Made by a program: the position numbers and the translations under genes | The notes under the pieces: model-generated | Told to the model about the DNA's origin: nothing | Databases searched by the model: none | The model's input: only the letters and a program-made list of their open reading frames with translations | NCBI RefSeq assembly: GCF_037042905.1 | Contig: NC_087257.1 | Span: 28,395,501 to 28,459,500 of the forward strand | DNA: 64,000 nucleotides | Direction of reading: 5' to 3' | Origin: Lytechinus pictus | Lineage: Eukaryota > Echinodermata > Echinoidea > Temnopleuroida > Toxopneustidae | Part shown: positions 1 through 12,500 of the stretch, in pieces | How the letters are laid out: each line of letters begins with the position of its first letter | Position numbering within the stretch: position 1 is the first letter of the stretch

Positions 1-819
1 GTATATATATTTAGTGTGTTTTTCTTCAGCAAAATGAAGTGAAAACAGTTTGCTGAAAAATGAAATGTCTTGTGTTTTTCTCCATTACGCTTCTCAAATT
101 GTCCCAATTTTGAAAAAAAATTCTCAGAACTGAACCCACATAATAAATTATAATCCATCTAATTTCTCATTTTTCCTATCAATTACACCGTTTTCCGTGT
201 TTTAAAAGCCAGACTGTGATGTTCTAAAGTTCCACAACGAATAAGTCACTGCATATCCTTTTAATAACAATGTTTTATCATTGGACTTCATTAACGGATT
301 ACATGTGCATCTCCATAATATATCTTTTCCAATGCAGTACTGCACCTGTCCTATCAAGGATTGCAGCTTTAGCCAACTTAGAGGCATCCATCTTCCCCCA
401 GCTTGAAATACACCTTTACCTTCGGGTTGTTGAATGATCAATGTCAGTTATCATCGATTTGTTTTTTCCATTGGATGGCTTGATTGATAGGGCAGCCTCA
501 TATTATAAAAGTCATCTCTAATTGTTGAAATCAAACCAATTTAGTACAAGTATTCTGCGGAGGCAGTTCGTATCAAAGTCATCGTGTTTGTGTTCTTGAG
601 ATATGTCCGATTCTCATGTCACAGATTCATAGAGAAAACCTAAACTTTTGTCTTGCATGTCTTGAGAGAGAATCTGCTGTCTAACCAGATCTTGTTTCAG
701 GTGTTAAATTGCTCGGAGTGCACCTTTTCAATACCGCAGTGAATTGTGTAATGTCTTCTAGGCCATTTATCAAACTTCAAATATTCACACATCTTCATAT
801 CTTCATAAGATAGACTATT
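1..819. other. AT-rich, nothing recognised
   Basis: No ORF, repeat or RNA motif that I can support; short open frames only. Confidence 0.5.
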
Positions 820-975
820 GAATAATAATAATAATAATAATAGGCATTTATATAGCGCCATCTATCTAGAAATATTCTATTCCGAGGCGCACAAGAAAAG
901 AAAGAATAAGAAAGTTTGGATGAGTGTCAAAGTGCCAATAACTAATACTGTTTAAAAAGACAAGACTTCAGTTTA
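820..975. repeat. Microsatellite-led dispersed repeat
   Basis: (AATAAT)n followed by GGCATTTATATAGCGCCATC and a CCGAGGCGC block, the common invertebrate 'tri-nucleotide run plus TATAGCGC' repeat class. Related pieces are at 53041-53096 (AAGCGCTTTACAAATAATG) and 56255-56332. Confidence 0.55.
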
Positions 976-1229
976 GATTTGAAGGTCTCTAGTGATGGTA
1001 TAATTGATAACGAAGATATCTTTCAGAGGATGGTGGGTTCCTGGCATGTTTGGCGTTCCTGTATAGTGATTATTAATCCACTTAGTTTGATCAGTATTAA
1101 ACCCAACATCATCCAATAGCTTACCCAGCTCTGATAGGCTGCATGCGAGTCTGAGATATCACCATCAAAGTCTAGGTCGAGAATTTCTTCGATTGTAGAG
1201 CCAGGATTTCTCTTTCTATGAGGAAAGCA

Positions 1230-2010
1230 GTTGCCTAAGTTATGTTTGACTTGTCAACCGGTTTTGATACCAATGAGCATGTCATTCTTCTTGGGAGACT
1301 GACAGTCTGTTTTGGAATTGATGATTCTGCAGTCCAATGGCAGGTTTCCTCTTACATTGCCAACAGAGCAGAGCTGTATGAAGCTGTATTCATCACTGGC
1401 ATGCAGTCTCCTGTGACTACCCTTTGATATGGAGTTCCTTGGGTGTCTGTCCTTGTCCCTTGTTCTTCAAACTGTACATCACTCCTCTTGGCTCTGTAAT
1501 GTGGCAACATGGTCTTGGTATACACTTCTATGCTGATGACATCCAGCTATATACCTCACTTTTGATCTAAAAGTTAAAGATCCAGAGGTTCGTGCAGCTG
1601 CTGTTGTTGGTGCTACCATTGAGGATTCGATGTTGGATGAAGGTCACTTCCTGGAGCTTAACAATAAAAAGCGAAGTATCTTGTTCTGTTATCTTCATAT
1701 ATGCGTAATTATTATGACTACAACTCCAGTCTTAATAGGTGAGGAAGCTATATATCTCCAGCATGCAAGGCTAGATCTCTTGGCGTAGTCTTTGATAGAA
1801 CAATGAGCATGAAGAAACACACATCACATGTCTGCCAATCTGCATATTACCTGCTCCACAGAATTGCTGAGATCAGACATTGTCTTACATGAGGTGGTGC
1901 AAAAAATATCATCGATGACTGAATAACCTCTAGACTGGACTTCTGCAACTGTCTCCATGCTGGTTTACCTTCTACAGGCATCTCTAGCACTTTTTAACCA
2001 TAGGACACAC
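1230..2010 (+). pseudogene. Decayed LINE reverse transcriptase (CR1/L2-like)
   Basis: Pieces of one reverse transcriptase in shifting frames: FDLSTGFDTNEHVILLGRL at 1242, [10 protein letters not shown] at about 1431, then YITPLGSV, and [13 protein letters not shown] with the catalytic YADD at 1529-1540. Later come ARSLGVVFDRTMSMKKHTSH at about 1770, SAYYLLHRIAEIRHCL and SRLDFCNCLHAGLPSTGI. The order matches the fingers-palm-thumb of CR1/L2/Jockey-type LINEs. Frameshifts and stops make it non-functional. The 5' and 3' ends of the element were not found. Confidence 0.85.
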
Positions 2011-3384
2011 TGTGAAAATTTGTTCTGCATTGGGCAGTAACTGGGCTGGAAACCTTCTTGTTTTGCCCATGTTTTAACCATGGAGCTAATCTGTGTTTAG
2101 CCCTATGTTTTTATCATTTCCTCTTCTGTATTCAGTATCGTTCGTCAAATAATCTTCCAAGGCAAGGATTGGATAAAAGCTGTGGTTTTCAGTTATCACT
2201 TTAATGGTTGACTTGGGGTAAATGTATCGTTGCCAAATAAATAAATAAATCGGTAATGACCAAAAAAACTAGTAAGTGATCAAGTAATACAGACCCTTTG
2301 CATCTATTACAAATTGTTCTTTGGTTAATTAACTGCCATGATTGCAGTTCTGATGGAGCTGAATCAAAGATAAAATTTTGCTGCAAGGATAATAACAATG
2401 TACTAATACTTACATGTATATCCGATTGATAAACTACACTGCGTACATCATACGTTTAATTGATTATTTGATCTGTTATAAAACATTCTAATATATCTAT
2501 TTCAAGAAATTTAAGTTCAGTATGATTACAGGTTTTCCAACTTTTAAACTCTTCTTTTCTTACGGGTTCATTGAATTTGGTAATTGTCATGATTATAGGA
2601 TCAGCATCAATGTTTTTATATTGGGCATATCTACTATACCTTGCAAGTATATTACTTTCTATATACAGGTGTGGGTGTGGGAGCATGTGTGTGTATTTGT
2701 TCCTGAGTACAATTAACAGTTGTGGCAAAAGAAGTTTATCAAATGATTCAATCATTGAAGCTTAATATTTGTCTGCCATTGATATTAGTTGTTTAAAGAT
2801 CTCATATCAAACATATACACAGCAAATGGCAGAAAATACAAGAACACAAAGGAAATATCAAAGAACAATAAAATACATATAAAAATTGACTTGAGTATTA
2901 TATCTAAGGGCCAAACAATTATCACAATGATACAAATGTTATTTGTACCCAAAATAATAAACACCTTAGGTGTAATTATCAAATTATAGCATAATATTGC
3001 AAAATATGCATAAATTTGCATAATTAATTAGCCGCAAACAGAAATAACAAATTTTCCCAAATGGTACATGTTAAGTATGCAGGATTTGCAGTATCCATAT
3101 CGGTGAAAGCGAATATTATAAAAGAATATTGTATAAATAAGATTATAAATTGTCAATTTGGCAGCCATTTTGTTTATGCAAATTAGGTGGTCAAAACATG
3201 AAAAATTGGCTTGGGAACCGGTCTTATCAGATTCAGCACATTCAAATTAGGTGAAAAAGACCGGTTCCCAACTTTTACCCCAAAATGCTCCTTGAACTCA
3301 AGTTCTCCCCATATTGGTCTTGTCTATGGGGAGGACCTTTAAGGTCACCTTATAAAATTTTTAGTCTCCCTAAGACGCGCTATT
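2011..3384. other. AT-rich non-coding stretch
   Basis: Only a short inverted repeat stands out: GGGAACCGGTCTT at about 3214 and AAGACCGGTTCCC at about 3260. Open frames here lack coding character. Confidence 0.5.
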
Positions 3385-3592
3385 AATAGGCCGCTACGTG
3401 CACTAGCGTACCTACGGGGGGGGGGGCAGACTGCCCCCCTGACGAGTCACAACCCATGCAAGGGACATATCCCTGCCCCCTGACGAGTCTTGAAGACCTT
3501 TTTTTTTTTTGCTTGTCAAATTTTTTGGCTGACGAATTTGCCCCCCCCCCCTGTGGAGAATTCTTGGTACGCCACTGCCTACGTCCTCACAT
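3385..3592. mobile_element. Short element with homopolymer-rich ends
   Basis: Imperfect terminal inverted repeats GCACTAGCGTACC (left) and GGTACGCCACTGC (right), a G12 run just inside the left end, a C10 run near the right end, and a T10-GCTTGTCAAATTT core that resembles 21500-21535. Non-coding. Confidence 0.55.
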
Positions 3593-4099
3593 GGCTTGTT
3601 TATATGATTATGCATATCTTGTTCAAGATGCATACCAAAAAACATTATAGGCCTATACTCACACATCGAACTTTCATCGATTCTTTGATTTACAGTTACA
3701 CTGTGAGAATGTTTTTAAAACTAACTTGTTATACATAAAATGATCAAATCTCTTTAAAATTCTGATAGATATACTGTAAATAAAAACAAAAACAGTTAAC
3801 ATGCAAAAATAATAACATCTAGTATCTACATTAATAAAGCAATCATAATTGTAAGCCTTATATAGTGTATTTTGATCCGGGATTTTGATGGCAAGTTATA
3901 ATTACTATAAGGGCCTACTTCACTCACCACAGAGTTTTCGACGGCAAATTAAGCGAAAACTTGTGTACATGTTATGTATGATGATCTTTTATGCATGTTC
4001 ACTCAAGCTTGACTTGACGAGGGATGCGCATTTTTATTTTAGAAATAAAAAATAGGGGCGGGTCTCGGCGCTGCGGGTACATGTACATGTATTCACTTT

Positions 4100-4196
4100 T
4101 CTGACATCCTTTTTCCCCCTTTTCATTTTTTGTTTGAAGGTTGGAAAATACGGTAAATCAAAGACGTGAAACTTGAAAGTCGGCTCAATTCGTGAG
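4100..4196 (+). other. Candidate untranslated first exon of COASY
   Basis: The stretch ends GTGAG|GTAAGTAC, a consensus 5' splice site with GT at 4197. The first plausible acceptors downstream lie only 16-28 bp before the COASY ATG. The left edge is not defined by sequence. Placed by inference only; RNA evidence would decide. Confidence 0.3.
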
Positions 4197-4279
4197 GTAA
4201 GTACTAGTATTTTCTTATTGACATTGTTTACTGCAGAATAACTGAAAATGAATAATCAATTCAAATAGAATGGCAAACC

Positions 4280-4560
4280 ATGAGATGTTTAGAAAATTGT
4301 TGGTTGGCTATTGATGACGGTTTTGGGCTGGAAACGGTTATTGGGTGTGTGTGTGACTGTTGGGGACTGTTGCAACGCCAGTGCCAGTGCCAGTGGCAGT
4401 GCAGTGGCGCGGCAGTGCCAGTGTGGACTGGAACGATAGACGAGGGCGGAGACCCGGGCCGGGCGCCTTGGCTTGGGCCGGCCGCAGCTGGGCCCGCGGC
4501 TGGCTCTCAATGCGCTGGGCCTGGGCATCTCCAGGCTAGGGCCTAGCGCAGGCGCTCCTT
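4280..4560. promoter_or_regulatory. CpG-rich stretch upstream of COASY, possible promoter
   Basis: A GC- and CpG-rich island in otherwise AT-rich DNA, with repeated GCCAGT/CAGTGGC motifs at 4379-4420 and GGGCCGGGCGCC-type sequence at 4456-4500. No TATA box is evident. Its place about 1.7-2 kb before the COASY start fits a promoter, but this is inference from composition. Confidence 0.35.
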
Positions 4561-4728
4561 AGTCTTGTCTTGGCATGAGGTCAAAACATAACATTATTGA
4601 CCTCAGGCTCAGTCATAAATTATAGGCGATAATAGCGCATGATTTTGGCCTTGGGCTTATCCTGAATTTAAATAAGTCGCCTCTCTTGAACATGTTGAAG
4701 TCTCTTCTCGTGTTAACCCAGGGAGCTC

Positions 4729-4763
4729 CCGCCCGCGCAGCGCAGCGGGCGGGAGCCCAGGGG
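4729..4763. repeat. GC-rich hairpin
   Basis: GCTCCCGCCCGC and GCGGGCGGGAGC flank the 8-nt loop GCAGCGCA, a very stable GC-rich stem in the COASY upstream region. Confidence 0.7.
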
Positions 4764-4925
4764 CTTACCGTTTATTTGACCATACTCACGGGACTAGGGT
4801 GATTTATGGTCTAAATATTTCTCCAAATGAATTGTGAAAACAGAAAGTATACAATTACCACGATTATACGGATGAAGTTCTAACGAGTGGCAGTTTCCTG
4901 ACATCTGGGCACAGACTGGAACCTC

Positions 4926-5040
4926 AAAAAACGAAAAGTTCTCTCCTTCTACCCCAGTCTCGATCGGCCATTTTTGTTACGATTTTTAACAAAAATGGCC
5001 GATCGAGACGGGGGTAGAAGGAGAGAACTTTTCGTTTTTT
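4926..5040. repeat. Near-perfect 54-bp-arm palindrome
   Basis: Left arm 4926-4979 and right arm 4987-5040 are complementary at all but about one position (CCCCAGTCTC against CCCCCGTCTC), with a loop of about 7 nt. The arms begin AAAAAACGAAAAGTTCTCTC. The low divergence implies a young origin or arm-to-arm correction. About 1.25 kb upstream of the COASY start. Confidence 0.9.
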
Positions 5041-5464
5041 TTTTAATTGATAAGCATCTACAAAATCATACGTTTTTGTGATAGGCCTACCTTTATCCGT
5101 ATCAACCAGTGAAGACATACTACCTCACGGCCTTAAAATTGACATATCCATCCATCTTGTCTCAATACTTGATGATCTCTGGAGTAAGATTGCTCCAAAC
5201 GCCATAGCGGGGCGTGCCAATGGGCGAAATCGCGCGCAGCGTTGACGCTCTACTTAAGTCTTGAACTTGAATATCGGCTTGGATATGAAAATTTAATTCC
5301 GGTTTTTAAAAAGGTGTTTGTGCGGGAGAAAGATCATTTAAAGCGGGAGAAAATACAACTTATGCGGGAGACACAGGGTCTCGGCGGGAGATCTCCAGAC
5401 GGTGGCCTGTACTGTTTCTAGAAGAAGAAAAAAAAGATATATATGGAGATGAATCATTTTAACA

Positions 5465-5865
5465 AACTTATATCTACTCGTGAAAATCGGAACCAGCTAT
5501 TGAAAATTCTCCAGAATTGTATGCTGGTTCCCATTTTCATGAGTTAGATATAGATCTAAAGACAGTTCACTAGTGAAATTTATTTTGTCAGAATCATCAC
5601 TGATGAAGTAAATCTCATTAGTAATCTGTCTTTATATCTACTCTTCAAAATGAGAACCAGCTATATATGGAAAATTTTCCGGAATTATACACGCAAGTTC
5701 CCATTTCCACCTATAAATAAAGACAGCTTACTGGTGAGATTTATCTCTCAGAATCGTCACTGACAAAATAAATCTCACTAGTAAACTAGGTTACTCTACT
5801 CTTCAAAATGGGAACCAGCTTGAACTCTATTGAGAATTTTCCATGCTGGTTCCCATTTCAACGAG
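5465..5865. repeat. Tandem series of three related hairpins
   Basis: Three modules about 175-180 bp apart (about 5480-5550, 5650-5720, 5805-5865), each with AACCAGCT...GAAAATT...GCTGGTTCCC or a decayed version flanked by TCTACTCTTCAAAATG-like sequence, and spacers sharing CACTGAYRAARTAAATCTCA. Probably a tandem fold-back element upstream of COASY. Confidence 0.65.
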
Positions 5866-6285
5866 TAAAGAAAAGATGGCGATAAAATCAATCTTTTTGA
5901 TTGAAGGTCTTTGAAGGATTTGGAAGCAGCGCGCCAGCTTGATGTCAACATGTAGATCGAGGCTGAGATTTATCTATAGCTGGTCCCAATGCCAAATGTG
6001 GCTGAAATTCAGATGTTCGATTAATTAGATAATATTTGAAGATTATTCTGCTTATGATGCCATAGACTTTGAACAATGTCATGACTTTGCCTTTACATCA
6101 CTCTTACACTCTTAGTCTACTCAGTATTTTCATAAATGACCTGAATCATAACACTGTCAGTCTGTCACCCACATTTCATTTAACATGTTGACATTTTCAT
6201 GATATTGATGAACTGAAGAAATGATTGGAATGATTTTTCATATTTTGTTTATCTTAAGGTTACTTGGCAGTGCTGAGTTAAGAAA

Positions 6286-6574
6286 ATGGCTCAGACAGGC
6301 ATCCTTCTTCTTACTGCTCCGTTAAATCAGCTCCGTCAACGCATTCAGATCATCCTATCTAGTGCAGCAAAGAGCATACAACGAGTCCTCTATGTCCAAA
6401 TTCAACCTGGACTAGAAATCACAGAGAGTGGTTCCTCTCTGCCGTTCCCTGTCTCGAAGGAGCTTGCCAGTCTCATCACACAGGTTTACTCCTACTCTGG
6501 GAACTCCCACCATTCTCTTGATGTCAGGATTCTACTCAGTAATATCTCAAGCAACTTGGCCATCCCTCCTTCAG
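6286..6574 (+). CDS. COASY: COASY coding exon 1 (N-terminal region)
   Basis: Encodes residues 1-96 plus one base, beginning [20 protein letters not shown]. This is the poorly conserved N-terminal segment before the adenylyltransferase domain. The donor TCAG|GTGAAT follows. A splice acceptor just upstream (AG at 6257-6258 or 6269-6270) would allow an untranslated leader exon. Confidence 0.85.
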
Positions 6575-9500
6575 GTGAATGATTTCATTCCCTACATTTT
6601 TAAAGATACAATATGATTCAATCAATTCATTATTTCATTCTGACACATTCTAGTGGTTTCAGTGGTACGTAGCTCAAAAACTCTTGAACAGAACAGTCTT
6701 CAGATTCTTCTGAATACAGGCAGAAAAATTGTGGAAGTAATTCTAAAGATTTGGCTGGATTGATGGTGGGGGTGGGGCTGAGTGGATGTGAAGATAATGT
6801 GGCCTGTTTGTCTATTTATTTCTATTGTTGCTTCAATATGATTATGCTAGCAGTTGATTAATTCCTCTAATTGTAAAATAAAGATAATGCTTTGAGAAAT
6901 ATCAAATCGAAGACTATTTAAATTCAGTATTTTTCTAAAAGTTGACAATAATGTGTTGGACATGCGTTTTATTGAGATATTCCATTTCTAAATTCACAGT
7001 ACCGAGCTGCCCTCAGCTTCTCAGCTCCTCCCCTCAGCTGGTGATGACAGACAGTCTTCTGCCATCAGATCAGATCCTAAGGCACTTGTCACAGTGGATC
7101 GTCATCCCTCCAGAGCCTCCAGTGGAAAAACTCTTTACCTCACCTTCAACTGATGAGACAAGTTCTAACACAGCTGGATCAACTGCAAGACTGGTCACAT
7201 CCTCAGGGACAGAAGCAAAAATGGCAATACAAGGTCAAGGAGACAGTGTATTCAAGACATACAGACATGTTTGTCTTGGTGGAACCTTCGACAGGCTGCA
7301 TGCAGGCCACAAGATACTGTTAGCAGAGTCAGCGTTAAGGGCAACAGAGAAGATCACAGTTGGAGTTACTGATGGCCCAATGCTTGAAAGTAAGCAACAT
7401 TTCAATGTTTTAAAGGACAAGTCCACCCCAACAAAAAGTTGATTTGAATAAAAAGAGAAAAATCCAACAAGCATAACACTGAAAATTTCATCAAAGTCGG
7501 ATGTAAAATAAGAAAGTTATGACATTTTAAAGTTTCGCTTAATTTCACAAAACAGTTATATGCACATCCTGGCTGGTATGCAAATGAGGAGACTATGATG
7601 TCATCCACTCACTATTTCTGTTGTATTTTATAATATATTTTATATTCTAATTTTCTCCTCATTGTCAAGTGATGCAACTTTTAATTCCTCCCTGAACATG
7701 TGGAATTAGCATCGTTTAATACTATATGGTTCAGTCAAGTTGGTCCTTATTGTCAAATCTATAAAAAAATGAAATATTGTATCATTCAAACAATAAAAAA
7801 CAAAAGAAATAGTGAGTGATGGACATCATTGACTGACTCACCTAGTTGTGCATATCACTGTTTTGTGAAAAATAAGCAAAACTTTAAAATGTCATTACTT
7901 TCTTATTTTACATCCAATTTTGATGAAATTTTCAGCACTATGCTAGTTTGAGTTTTCTCTATTTATTCAAGTCAGCCTTGACCTTTAATCAACAGCCACT
8001 CTTAATTGTCGCAATGCATTATATTTCACTCTTTCTGTGATTGTTGCTAATGCAAGAACTTTAGGAATATACTTGCCCAAATTGAATACCTTTTCAGTGT
8101 CTTGCAGATCTATGTCTTTGCCACAGTCACATGAAATGGAGACCAAGACATTAAGGCCAAGACAGAGATCAGACACAAATGTGGCCTTACACAGTGGGGA
8201 GGGGTAGTGATGGGCAGTTGCCCCCCATTTTTTTTTTGAAAGCTTAACACTTTTTTACTTAAAATGTTCACAAAATTCACCAAAAGTGTGCACAAAATAA
8301 TTCATTTTCACTTTTGAAAATGCAAAGGCACACTTACGACAAGCTTGGTCACTTTGCTCCCCGCTTTCAAGTCCCCCCCCACGGCCATGGACACAAGACA
8401 CAATCACTGCCGTCTTAAGACACTCAACACTGATAGGCATCTTCCACTCTCTGCCCAGGTGAAAATTAAGTGATGGGCCAGAAGGAAGTACTGTGAATCT
8501 TCTGAGCGACATAAAAATTTCAATATGATTATTTCCAGTTTTAACCTATCTTTTAAGACACTTGGTTCAGAGTTTTCATACAAAATATGAAGTCTTGTTT
8601 ACTATGCAATCAACTACAAGTACTAATCACTGTTAATACATACTGAAATATCCAATATTGAATTTTTTTTTCATTAATAGAGAAAACCTTAATGGAGCTT
8701 ATCCTACCTCTTAAACAACGTTTGGAAGATGTCACTGGGTTTATCAAAGACGTGAAGCCTTGTTTACTACACAGTGAAGCAGTCGTACCAATCACAGATC
8801 CATTCGGTCCTAGTATCGTCGTCCCTGATATAGAATGCATTGTTGTTAGTGAGGAGACAAGGAAGGGAGGAGACAGTGTCAATAAACGTAGGGTTGAAAA
8901 GGTATATTCAATTTTTGTTTGTCGTCTTCAGTTATGTACCGTCGGATTCCATGAAAAAAGTTATGACTCTCTTCTACATACACAAATGCCTGCATTTTCT
9001 TTTTCTATGTTGGTGAAGAATCGTTTGCTCTTTCCGAGGCAGTCAAAATTGTGGACATTTCCAAATGTGTTTTGCCGGGACAGTGTATGGTGTGTGGTGC
9101 TCATAATGAAAATACTTGCGTATGAAACGCTATTGCAAATTTTATGAATGCTGAGCAATTCCATAAAATATGTACGTCCAACCCCACGTTTGTGGGACCT
9201 TCATGAAATTTTCACTCTCTGATTTCTTGTTCTTTTGTCAGTCTGTAATGGTCAGATCATGAAGTGAAGTAAGAATTGAGAAAAATGGGGGTAGGACCCG
9301 GTCGTACAAAACGGTTGATTATTTAATGGAATTTCCCTGCTTTAGAGTCAAGGAACTCTGCTCAGTGTAGTTAGTGCTTTGCTTGAATACTCACCCAGGG
9401 AGTGGAAAATGTGCAAATATCAGTGCAGTGATGTCAGTTTTAAAGGACTTGACTAACCATTATCTAAGTATGCAATAAAAACAAAAGGGAATAAAGAAAT

Positions 9501-12500
9501 AAGAATCTGCTTCAATTGAATACACATTCCCCATATCTGAAGAGTGAAAGACTACCTTTTCCTCAATTAAGTGTTGATTATGAATGTTCATTTCAGGTCT
9601 TTCTATCTTTCCTTGCAGAATATGTCTGAGCTTGCCGTTCATTCAATTGATATTGTACCAGATCAGAACCATGCTAAACATGAAGAAGCCAAAGTCAGTT
9701 CATCTTCCACCAGAGCTAGACTGCTTGGCAAGCTCCTAAAACCAATAAAGGTTTGTAAATTCCTTAAAATTAGTATGATTAGTATGATATAGATCGACGG
9801 TGTTGATGTTGAGGCAATAACAACTTGAAGTAAGGCTTGTGTTTGGATCAATATCACCAGGGCTTAATCTTATCTCAGGCCAACCATTTTGACTGGCTTC
9901 AATAAGCCCTTTTGCTGGCCTCCTTGAATATTTTATAAGCGCTGTTAATATCTTGATTTTGTGCTGTAGTTGAAAAATGTGCTCATTTGAAAAGTGGCCT
10001 TGCCCCCCAAAAAATCGTCTTTCAGTATTATGCTATCAAGGAAGTAAATAGCATCATTATGCATTATAACTTAAAAACCAATTTTAGAGCCTATTGAAGA
10101 AGCCTGATATTTCAAAACTTTTGTAACCTTCAAAATTTCTTTGCAACTTTGCCATGTTGAGTGACAAAATAGTAAGCCATGTGTGGTGTGCATGAAATTA
10201 TTCATCATTTGTTTCAGCTCTTCATCCATTTCCAGAAACTTTGAATAAATGGAATCTGTGTTTTGTTGTCTTACAGATCAATTTATTTGGTCGGTTTGGA
10301 CATCAGAGTTTTGAGTAAGGTATCAATGAAGAGCTGAAGAGTTCTTCTTTCATAACAGTGTCAAATTCATTTGTAATAGGAAGGGAGCAACCTTCTTAAA
10401 ATGGATAACCTATTTGCCAATATGCACTGTATAATCTTTTCTTTATACTTTGCAGATCGTAGGGGAGAAACCCATTCCATACATCATTGGTCTAACGGGT
10501 GGTATTGCCAGTGGGAAGTCATCGGTGTGTAGAAGGCTTGAGGGCCTTGGTGCAGCCATCATAGACTGTGATAAATTAGGTCATCGGGCATACGAGCCAG
10601 GGACGCTAGCACATCAACAAATCATTGAAGAGTTTGGTCAAGGTAAGTTAGGTCATTGTGCATATGAACTAGGGATGCTAGCACATCACCAGATCATTGA
10701 AGAGTTTGGACAAGGTAAGTTAGGTCATCAGGCGTACGAACTAGGGATGCTAGCACATCAACAGATCATTGTAGAGTTTGGTCAAGGTAAACCCAACATC
10801 ACTTGGCTTTCACATTGGTTCCATGAATTCCTGAGCAATTCAGTGTGTATGTTTTTCAATATTCCTGCCTATTTAAAGATGATATGTGTATTTGGCTAAG
10901 ACTGAGGGTTGTTATAGGAATTTTGGTTCAGAATAGTGGAGGATTAGGAGGGATTGGAGAAAATTCATACATTGTGGCAGGCATGTCAGGATCTAATGAC
11001 CAAGGTAATAATATTTGTAAAATGCTTAAAGGAAATCAATACCCAAGAGGAGAAGCAATCTTATTGGAAAAAGTAAAATGAGAGGAACAATGGAGGGTTG
11101 TCCACAAAATCAGCTATTTTGAAGCATGTTTGTCAATTTAAGGATATCCATAGAAAGTACAATAATACTTTTCAAACATCCATAACTTGCCTATTTCATA
11201 ACCAATTGTGATGAAACTTGTTTTAAACTGTTCCTCCTGTTTTACTCTTTCCAATAAGATTGCTTTTCTTCTCAGGGTTTTGGTTTCCTTTAAAGATTTT
11301 GTTGTATTGATGAAATTAAATTATTAAAACTTCTGTCTATAAACCTTTTTTTTGCAGATGTACTTGGTGAAGATGGTAGAATAAACAGAGCAGTACTTGG
11401 ACCCAAAGTATTCTCTAACCCTGCTAGACTACAGGCTCTTAATAAAATAGTTTGGCCCTCAATCCAAAGACTAGCTCAAACTCAGATTGATGAGTATACT
11501 ACACAGGGTAAGAATAAGCACTATCCTTAATGTTTTTCTAATACAATTTTTGACATATTTATTTTACAAAATCTGTTGGCAAAAATATTGCAAATGCAGA
11601 TTGAAATTTAACTGGAATTTAAGATTTTTTTCATGCATGAGCATGCAGATAACACAGTCTTAGGCCAAATGTTAATGTTTACTGTGAATTGAGATGTTCA
11701 GCTGCAGAATAAAAAGCTGAATTTTGCACACTACTACAAATCTGAATTGGGAATAGGAAAACATTGATCCATAATTTGTCCTGCACTAGTATGTTTTTCA
11801 AATATACGCAGTTACTGTGTAGGCCTGAGGTGACATTTGTGTGGTATTAATATATTACAATCACTCAGCTAGGATTGAATATTCGCCTGAATGAATGTAA
11901 TCAGATAAACCAACATAAAAGCTGTATGCACCTAAATAGGTAGCCTAGCTTAGCCGGGTAATAATAATAGCAGGGCCCACTGTGAGAACAGTTTTTGACA
12001 CTGAAGTGGCTACCCTGAGTAAATATACCATTATTATTATTATTATAAAAAGATGCATTGAAATTGCTTTAAAATTAGCTTGAATTACTCATGATATTAT
12101 ACCTACATGATTGTAATATTGCTTGGCAGTGTTTGGGGGAATATCAGAAGTGTAGCCCTTAAAGCCATATTCCCCACTTCTAAAGAATTGGGAAAGTTTT
12201 ATTCTTCTGCAGGCTTAATTTTGTTGTTCCCCTCAATATTATATACAATTCTGGAACTCTATTAATTTTACAAATATATCATATTCTCTACCTTTTCTGT
12301 TTAACTACAGGTAAATCAGTATGCATTCTAGATGCTGCAGTACTATTAGAAGCAGACTGGGATCAATTCACTCATGAAGTATGGACATGTATTATTCCAA
12401 AGACAGAGGTAAATGAAAGATCTCACAATTTATCTATTCATTCAAAGAAAGGGAAGGAATGAAGGATCCAAAATCATAAATATCATATTTTTCTTGTTGT

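Noticed and set aside
7402..7608. - strand frame in COASY intron 2 and a similar + strand frame at 60553-60741
   Set aside because: Both are the same arm of the fold-back element read by chance; the similarity is due to the repeat.
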